Made by a program: the position numbers and the translations under genes
In this document: positions 7,119-14,463 of the stretch, one piece after another
How positions within the stretch are numbered: the stretch's first letter is position 1
Layout: every line of letters starts with the position of its first letter
Assembly (NCBI GenBank): GCA_027604665.1
Contig: JADGIZ010000394.1
Span: forward strand, 1-14,463
Source: Polyrhizophydium stewartii
Taxonomy: Eukaryota; Chytridiomycota; Chytridiomycetes; Rhizophydiales
Direction of reading: 5' to 3'
DNA length: 14,463 nucleotides
Notes under the pieces: model-generated
Databases searched by the model: none
Seen by the model: the letters and a program-made list of their open reading frames with translations, nothing else
What the model was told of the DNA's origin: nothing

Positions 7119-10100
7119 TCACAGATTCTTGCCGATGCTTCCGCCGCTGCCGGATGTGCCCGTCCCACTCGTGTATCCGCTCGAGCTTCCCGATGCGTGG
7201 CTCGTGGACGGTGCCGTCCCACTCGAGGACGTCACGCCGCTCGAGTCGGTGCCCGAGAGCGCGCCTGATTCCTCCGATGTCGATGTGGATGCGGTGCGGT
7301 TGCCATCTTGCGCCGTCGCTGCGAGCCCGCCCTTGGCCCCGCCAATGGACCCTGCGCGCGGCGGTCGGTTGGCTTCTCCCTCACCCTTGCTTGGCGAGAT
7401 CGGCGGCATGACTGTCCTGCTGCGGAACGCGCCGCCGCCATACGGCACCGGCCCGCCGTCGTGGTCGATTGACAGATCGACCGTGCGAAAGTGGTGCTCG
7501 CGCGGGCCAAAGGACGGCGCATACATGCTGCGCGGCAGCGGCTCGCCGCTGTTCCGCAGGCCGGCGTAGTACACGACGGTGCGCGGGACGTTGGTGTTAG
7601 ACGTGCGCTTGGTCTGCGCCGTGTTGCTCTTGAGCTGGTAGTACTGCGTCTCAGACTCTCGCCGAAAGTGGCTGAGATCCGTCTGGGTCGAGTGCGTTCG
7701 CTTGTCCTTGAGGTTGACGAGCATCAGCGCCTGGCGGCGGAGGTCCCACTCGTTCCAGCGGTACTTGAGGTTCATGTGCGCGTCCACAATGTGCGTGTCT
7801 ACCTGGCAGCCCATCTCAGCGACCATGGGCATCTGCCCGAGCAGTCTCTGCCGCGTGTACGAACGTGCCTGCGCGCTCGTGTCAGCACCGCTGCACGGAG
7901 CTCAGCTCAGAGCGGAGGCACGTACACGCTCGAGTGCCTCGACGGTCGGAAAGTAGTTGTACAGATGCAAAAGCTGGACAAGTCCCGGCTGCCGCTTTGC
8001 GAGCTCAACAACGGCTTCCATGTATCTGTGGAGAAGCGATTTGTCAATCTCGGCTGCTCGCACCCTTGCCACAAGCAAGTTCTGTGCAACCCACCGCTCC
8101 GGCAGCTTGCTGAACTCTGCGACCGCTTGGAGGTTCGCAAACGCAAACAGGCGGTCCTTGTACCGGATCATCCCCAGATTCTTGTCGCCGGGGACAACCA
8201 ACCCGCTGCGTGTGATCAGCGAGTACGCGCAGAAACCCTGCACACGGCTTGATCAGCCTGACTGGTAGAGGTGGCAGAAGCAGTCACGCTCAATCATCTC
8301 ACGCCGTATTCGACTGGCAGCTTGTAATACTGCGTCGTGTTGCCTGGATGCACAACCTCGACCGTCTTGTTGATCATGGCCACAGTTGTCATGGTGGTCG
8401 CTGCCTTTGTGATGACTTCACTCTCTGCCATCGAAAATAATCAGTACCACTGCATCCAATCTCCCTTTGAAAGCCTCAAACTCACCTGGGAGGATCTCGG
8501 GCTCAATGTCCGCACGGTACCTCTCGATAAGCGAGTCCACCAGCGGCGAAATCTCGATCGAAAAGGACTTGCACCAAGACGCATCGCAGCCTCAGCACGA
8601 TTTGAAGGGATGCATGCGCTAAACGGCCGATTGCTGCCTTACCCGCGCGAAAAAGTCCAGCTGATCGACAATGCCGCGCCGAAATGCGAGCAAGAACAGC
8701 TCATCGGTCCAGTTGGACCACAGATTCGAGAGCATGATAAACTGCGGGTACACTTGGTCGACAGGCACGGCTGTCTTGGACTTGCACGTCATCTTGAGCT
8801 CACGCATGCCGTCGTCGAACCGCTCGCCAATCGAGACCAGCGTCTGTCGCGACTTCATGACCTGCTCCTGCAGCGCGTCCAGATAGATGAGGTACTGTCT
8901 GCGGAAAACGAGACCGGCGCGGATGCGGTTGGCAAAGTCGGAATGGATTTCCGAGTTGGGCGTCGAGTCGGCGTAGTCGAGAGCAGCTGCGTCGGACATA
9001 CACCGGATCTCTGTGAGCTCACCGATGCTGTCCTTGGCATGCCCGACTGAGCTCACCTTTGTATTGCTGAACAAGCTGCTCGGTGCGCTGCGTGTGCTCA
9101 TGCAGCAAAATGGTGAGCTCTCTCAACTCACTCGCGCAAAGCTCGGGCACTATGTGATCCGAGACATGTGGGTCAGCATCCCCGAGATGCACTGACGACG
9201 CCGCAGCCAAGGAACCACACGTTTCTCAATCGATTCTCCGCCTTTCCCAAGCTGCTTGTTGAAAAGCCTGATGCCCGTGACGAGCTGGGCAAGGCCGTTG
9301 AGTTGGGCCTCCTTCTCGCCTCGAGAGAGTGACACAAAGGCATTGAGCTCGCTCTGCGGGAAAACTGATTCGAGTGCGGCCGTCGCCTCGCGGACAACGC
9401 GCACGTCAGTGGCGTTGCCGACGTGCGTACGGAGAAGCACATACGACACAATCTTGCGGTACAAGTCTTTTGGCGGCAGGATTAATGTTAATCAAGTCGC
9501 CAAGACTCAAGCAGAGAACGCCGCCGGCAACTCACTCTCGTACGCGCTGATGGACTTGGACTTGACGTCCAGAATCTCCTTGAGCAAGGACGAGCATGCA
9601 TCGATTCGCGTGAGCTTTTCCTTGTGGAGAAAGTCGTCTTGAGGCAGGATCAAGCATCGTGGGAATCAGCAAACGAGCGCTCAAGCGACACACAGAGGTC
9701 GTCTGCGTACTCTGGGCGGGAAAGTTGGTGTCAAAATAGACCTGCATACGCACGGTCTCCTGCACGGGGTCGTCGGTCGCCGTGATTTTCTCAATGCAAA
9801 GCTGCGCAAAGTTGGCAAGCGCATGTCAGCTCACGATGCCACGCCGCAGCCGCGGTGCTGCATCGCACCTCGATAAGCCGGTCCACCTCGTCGCGCGACA
9901 GCTCCTGCTCGATGCGGAACCCGTTGAGAGGGTCGAGCACGATGGCGCGAATCATGAATGCCGCGAGGGTCTCTGTGACGTGCGATGGCGCAACGTGCGA
10001 TTGGATGCCCGCCATGAAGATATGCCTGATGTCTTCTGGTAGCGGCGTCTTTGGCGCAGGCGGCGCGGCGGCAGCCTGTTGGGCCTGGAAGATCGCCTGC

Positions 10101-10453
10101 GTCTGCGGCTGGCTGGACTCTTGCGGTGGCGCGAGGCTCTGGGTCCGAGCCACACTCGCCCGCGGCTTGTCCCCGTCGGGCGGCATCGGCGTCGGCGCGC
10201 CGCTCGGCTGCGCGTCGGATCTCGACGCGGTCGTTGTCGCGTCGTTTGGCAGCGGCGGCAGCGGCGGCAGCGTCGGCTGCGGGCTGGCGCCGCCGACGCT
10301 GATCCGCGGATACCCCGATATGATGCCCGCTGCGGCGGCCGCGGCGGCTTCCTCGCGCTCGGCATCTGCGCGCGCGCGTCGGGCCTTGATGATGCCCGAC
10401 GAGCGGGCCGTGATGTCGCGGATGATATGCCGGATAATGTCGTCGGATGACAT
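7119..10453 (-). CDS. CFAP206: Cilia- and flagella-associated protein 206 (CFAP206/FAP206)
   Basis: Ten exons (minus): 10453-9869, 9801-9711, 9637-9536, 9466-9221, 9149-9057, 8986-8643, 8567-8486, 8424-8303, 8237-7926, 7868-7119; 908 residues, against about 620 in vertebrates. FAP206 is an axonemal protein linked to docking of radial spoke 2 and dynein c. Conserved blocks occur in family order: SDDIIRHIIRDI, VTETLAAFMIRAIVLDPLNG, RMQVYFDTNFP, LYRKIVSYVLLR, VTGIRLFNKQLGKGGESIE, KSKTAVPVDQVYP, GFCAYSLITRSGLVVPGD, WNEWDLRRQALMLVNL and THSTQTDLSHFRRESETQ. The extra length is a ~130-residue Ala/Pro/Gln-rich insert in exon 1 and a ~130-residue Ser/Gly/Thr-rich tail after YYAGLRNSG. The acceptors used at 9150 and 8987 give 71- and 70-nt introns; shorter alternatives fit the family less well. 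Exon 7 and 8 sequence (8303-8567) is the least conserved part of the model. Confidence 0.9.
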
Positions 10454-10585
10454 GTGGATGGAGCAGCAAAGAGCGAGCGCACGCCTGTCCACTCGTCTTG
10501 ATCTGCGGCCCGATTGCGCTCTGGCTGCCATTGCGCATGAGGAGCCGTCGTCGGCGACACAATACATCTTGTCCGGACACCCGCC
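10454..10585. promoter_or_regulatory. Putative bidirectional promoter of CFAP206 and katanin p60
   Basis: Only 132 bp separate the divergent start codons of two microtubule/axoneme genes. The region must contain both 5' UTRs and probably a shared promoter. I see no TATA box and no clear RFX-type X-box; the sequence is less GC-extreme than the flanking exons. Confidence 0.45.
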
Positions 10586-13313
<2,728 letters not shown>

Positions 13314-13400
13314 GGAGGGTGGTGGGAACCAAGCGGAACGCCGAATGAAGAGAATGCGACCAAACGGAATAACCGCACCCACGGAGCTCCAAGCCTCGGT
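13314..13400. other. Short convergent intergenic region (katanin / DUF4436)
   Basis: 87 bp between the two stop codons; the 3' UTRs probably overlap. Nothing else is recognisable. Confidence 0.5.
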
Positions 13401-14386
13401 TCACGCAAAGCGCACGTGCTGTTCGGTCCGCCGCTCGAGCACGGCCTGGCTGTTGCGCCGCGCCGAGCGCCTGAGCGCCGGCGGCAGCGACGACACGTCG
13501 GGCACATGCACCTCGACCTTTTCGAGCTGCGCCGGCGGACCCTTTTCCACCGGCGAGTCGAGGGTCTCGACATCCGACACGCCGCTGAGAGATCCGTCAA
13601 AGTCGCTCTCCTCGGCGCCGCTCTCCATGTCGCTTACGTCGCCGGCGACCGTCTCTGCGCGAGCGCGTGCGGCGCGTGCGGCCCGCATCGACGAGAGCGT
13701 CGCCCGTCGCTTCTCGCGGGTGTAGCGCACAATGTAGTTGATCATCAGCAGCATCATCGACAGCGCTGCGAGTCCGAGGTTCCAAAAGTAGCCGGCCACG
13801 TCGAGCGTGCATCCGACCGGCGGCGCACCGGGCTGCGCGCTGCGGATGGCCGGCAGGGCAAACAGCAGCGACGCAATCACACCAATCGTCGGCGGCTCGA
13901 CCTTGCGGTTGCGGAACCAGAGCGTCGTTGACAGGATCAGCGCAATCACCGACAGGATCCACTGGATGCAAAACACAAACTGCAGCGCTTGCGTCAGTGG
14001 ACGGAGGGGCGTGTGCACCTGGCTACCGGCGCCACCACCCGCGCGCAGCCGGCGCCCCCAACTCACAATCGAGAAGAAGCGCGACGGCCAGTAGCGCTGG
14101 AACACAATCTTGGCCTCGATGGTAGGGCTGACCTGTTGGTTGAAGCGCGTGTCGGCCTGCCACGACGTGGCGCTCATCATGACGGCCAGCTGGATCGGCA
14201 GCGGCGTGCTACGCGTCAGGACGTGTGAGCAGCAGCAACGAGCGGGCGGAGAAGCAAGGACCGGCGCGACAGGCCAGTGCTCACGTCTGGTTTGTTTGCG
14301 GGTCTGTCGCTGACGCCGAAACAACAAAGGAGACGTCGTATGAATCGAACGGATATCGGTTAATGTCGCCCGAGTCGATAAATAGC
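13401..14386 (-). CDS. DUF4436 family membrane protein, C-terminal part (5' end missing)
   Basis: Exons (minus) 14386-14285 (partial), 14208-14067 and 14018-13401; 286 residues visible. DUF4436 proteins are multi-pass membrane proteins of unknown function found in fungi, bacteria and some protists. Family-like features are GDINRYPFDSYDVSF in the extracellular/lumenal part, then hydrophobic helices (ALQFVFCIQWILSVIALIL; VIASLLFALPAI), the block LPAIRSAQPGAPPVG, and GYFWNLGLAALSMMLLMINY. A ~90-residue charged, presumably cytosolic tail follows, rich in Arg/Ala then Asp/Glu/Ser and ending EQHVRFA. Intron 14209-14284 (76 nt) has a GTGAGC donor and CTGAC branch. The second intron (14019-14066) would be only 48 nt, 3n and stop-free, so a 16-residue retained segment is possible. 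Upstream of 14386 the sequence becomes a copy of katanin, so the true N-terminal half is absent. Confidence 0.82.
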
Positions 14387-14463
14387 CGGAGAGCTGACGT
14401 TGGCTGCGGACGCAAAGATTCGACGGCACGGGCTATGAGAAGGAACTGGTCGAGATGGTCAAG
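14387..14463. repeat. 77-bp sequence repeated exactly (copy 2, window end)
   Basis: Exact copy of 11873-11949 in the same orientation, running to the last base of the window. It replaces the expected upstream part of the DUF4436 gene. The minus-strand DUF4436 frame happens to stay open through it, which could mislead a gene finder into an artificial N-terminus. Confidence 0.97.

Noticed and set aside
9192..9220. A 29-nt intron in CFAP206 after the GKGGESIEK block
   Set aside because: It is far below the 46+ nt sizes seen elsewhere. Using the acceptor at 9150 gives a 71-nt intron with a CTGAC branch site and restores the family's ...LP... segment.
10454..10585. RFX X-box in the CFAP206/katanin promoter
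   Set aside because: I looked for the GTTGCC...GGCAAC-like palindrome typical of ciliary gene promoters. CTGCCATTGCGC is the nearest and is too poor a match.

Overview
This is nuclear DNA from a GC-rich, gene-dense, intron-rich flagellated eukaryotic microbe. Eight protein genes can be modelled in 14.5 kb and they carry 44 spliceosomal introns. Most introns are 55-140 nt with GTGAG-type donors, and about two thirds of those examined carry a CTGAC/CTAAC-like branch site. Axoneme and microtubule genes (STPG/CIMAP-like, CFAP206, katanin p60) show that the organism builds a motile flagellum. The fungus-like branch site, DPM3 and a DUF4436 membrane protein are compatible with an early-diverging opisthokont such as a zoosporic (chytrid-like) fungus. 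That placement is inference from memory of families; other free-living flagellates are not excluded.

Layout. 1-824 (-): 5' part of a GH35 beta-galactosidase with an N-terminal signal anchor, cut by the window edge. 995-1665 (+): DPM3, the small membrane subunit of dolichol-phosphate mannose synthase. 1822-4393 (+): a 12-exon sperm-tail PG-rich repeat (STPG) protein. 4492-5207 (-): a DUF1764-type protein ending in a CPFDCxCC tail. 5208-5999: a 0.8 kb stretch with no convincing gene, holding two inverted heptamer-rich arrays. 6000-6952 (+): ARL2. 7119-10453 (-): CFAP206/FAP206 in 10 exons. 10586-13313 (+): katanin p60 AAA ATPase in 14 exons, two of whose introns appear to be GC-AG. 13401-14386 (-): C-terminal part of a DUF4436 membrane protein.

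Genes mostly alternate in orientation with short convergent gaps (87-166 bp) and short divergent gaps (132 and 170 bp). CFAP206 and katanin are divergent across 132 bp. With STPG and ARL2 (tubulin-cofactor pathway) nearby, half of the genes serve microtubules or the axoneme. The other half (beta-galactosidase, DPM3, DUF1764, DUF4436) have no obvious link to that theme, so I call this a gene neighbourhood and not a dedicated system.

The last 77 bases (14387-14463) are an exact copy of 11873-11949 inside katanin. They interrupt the DUF4436 gene and reach exactly to the window end. This is best read as an assembly-graph overlap or a chimeric or tandem-duplication junction, so sequence after 14386 should not be trusted as the true upstream part of DUF4436. 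I found no tRNA, rRNA, CRISPR array, transposon or prokaryotic operon. All exon joins are by-eye models based on splice signals and family conservation.
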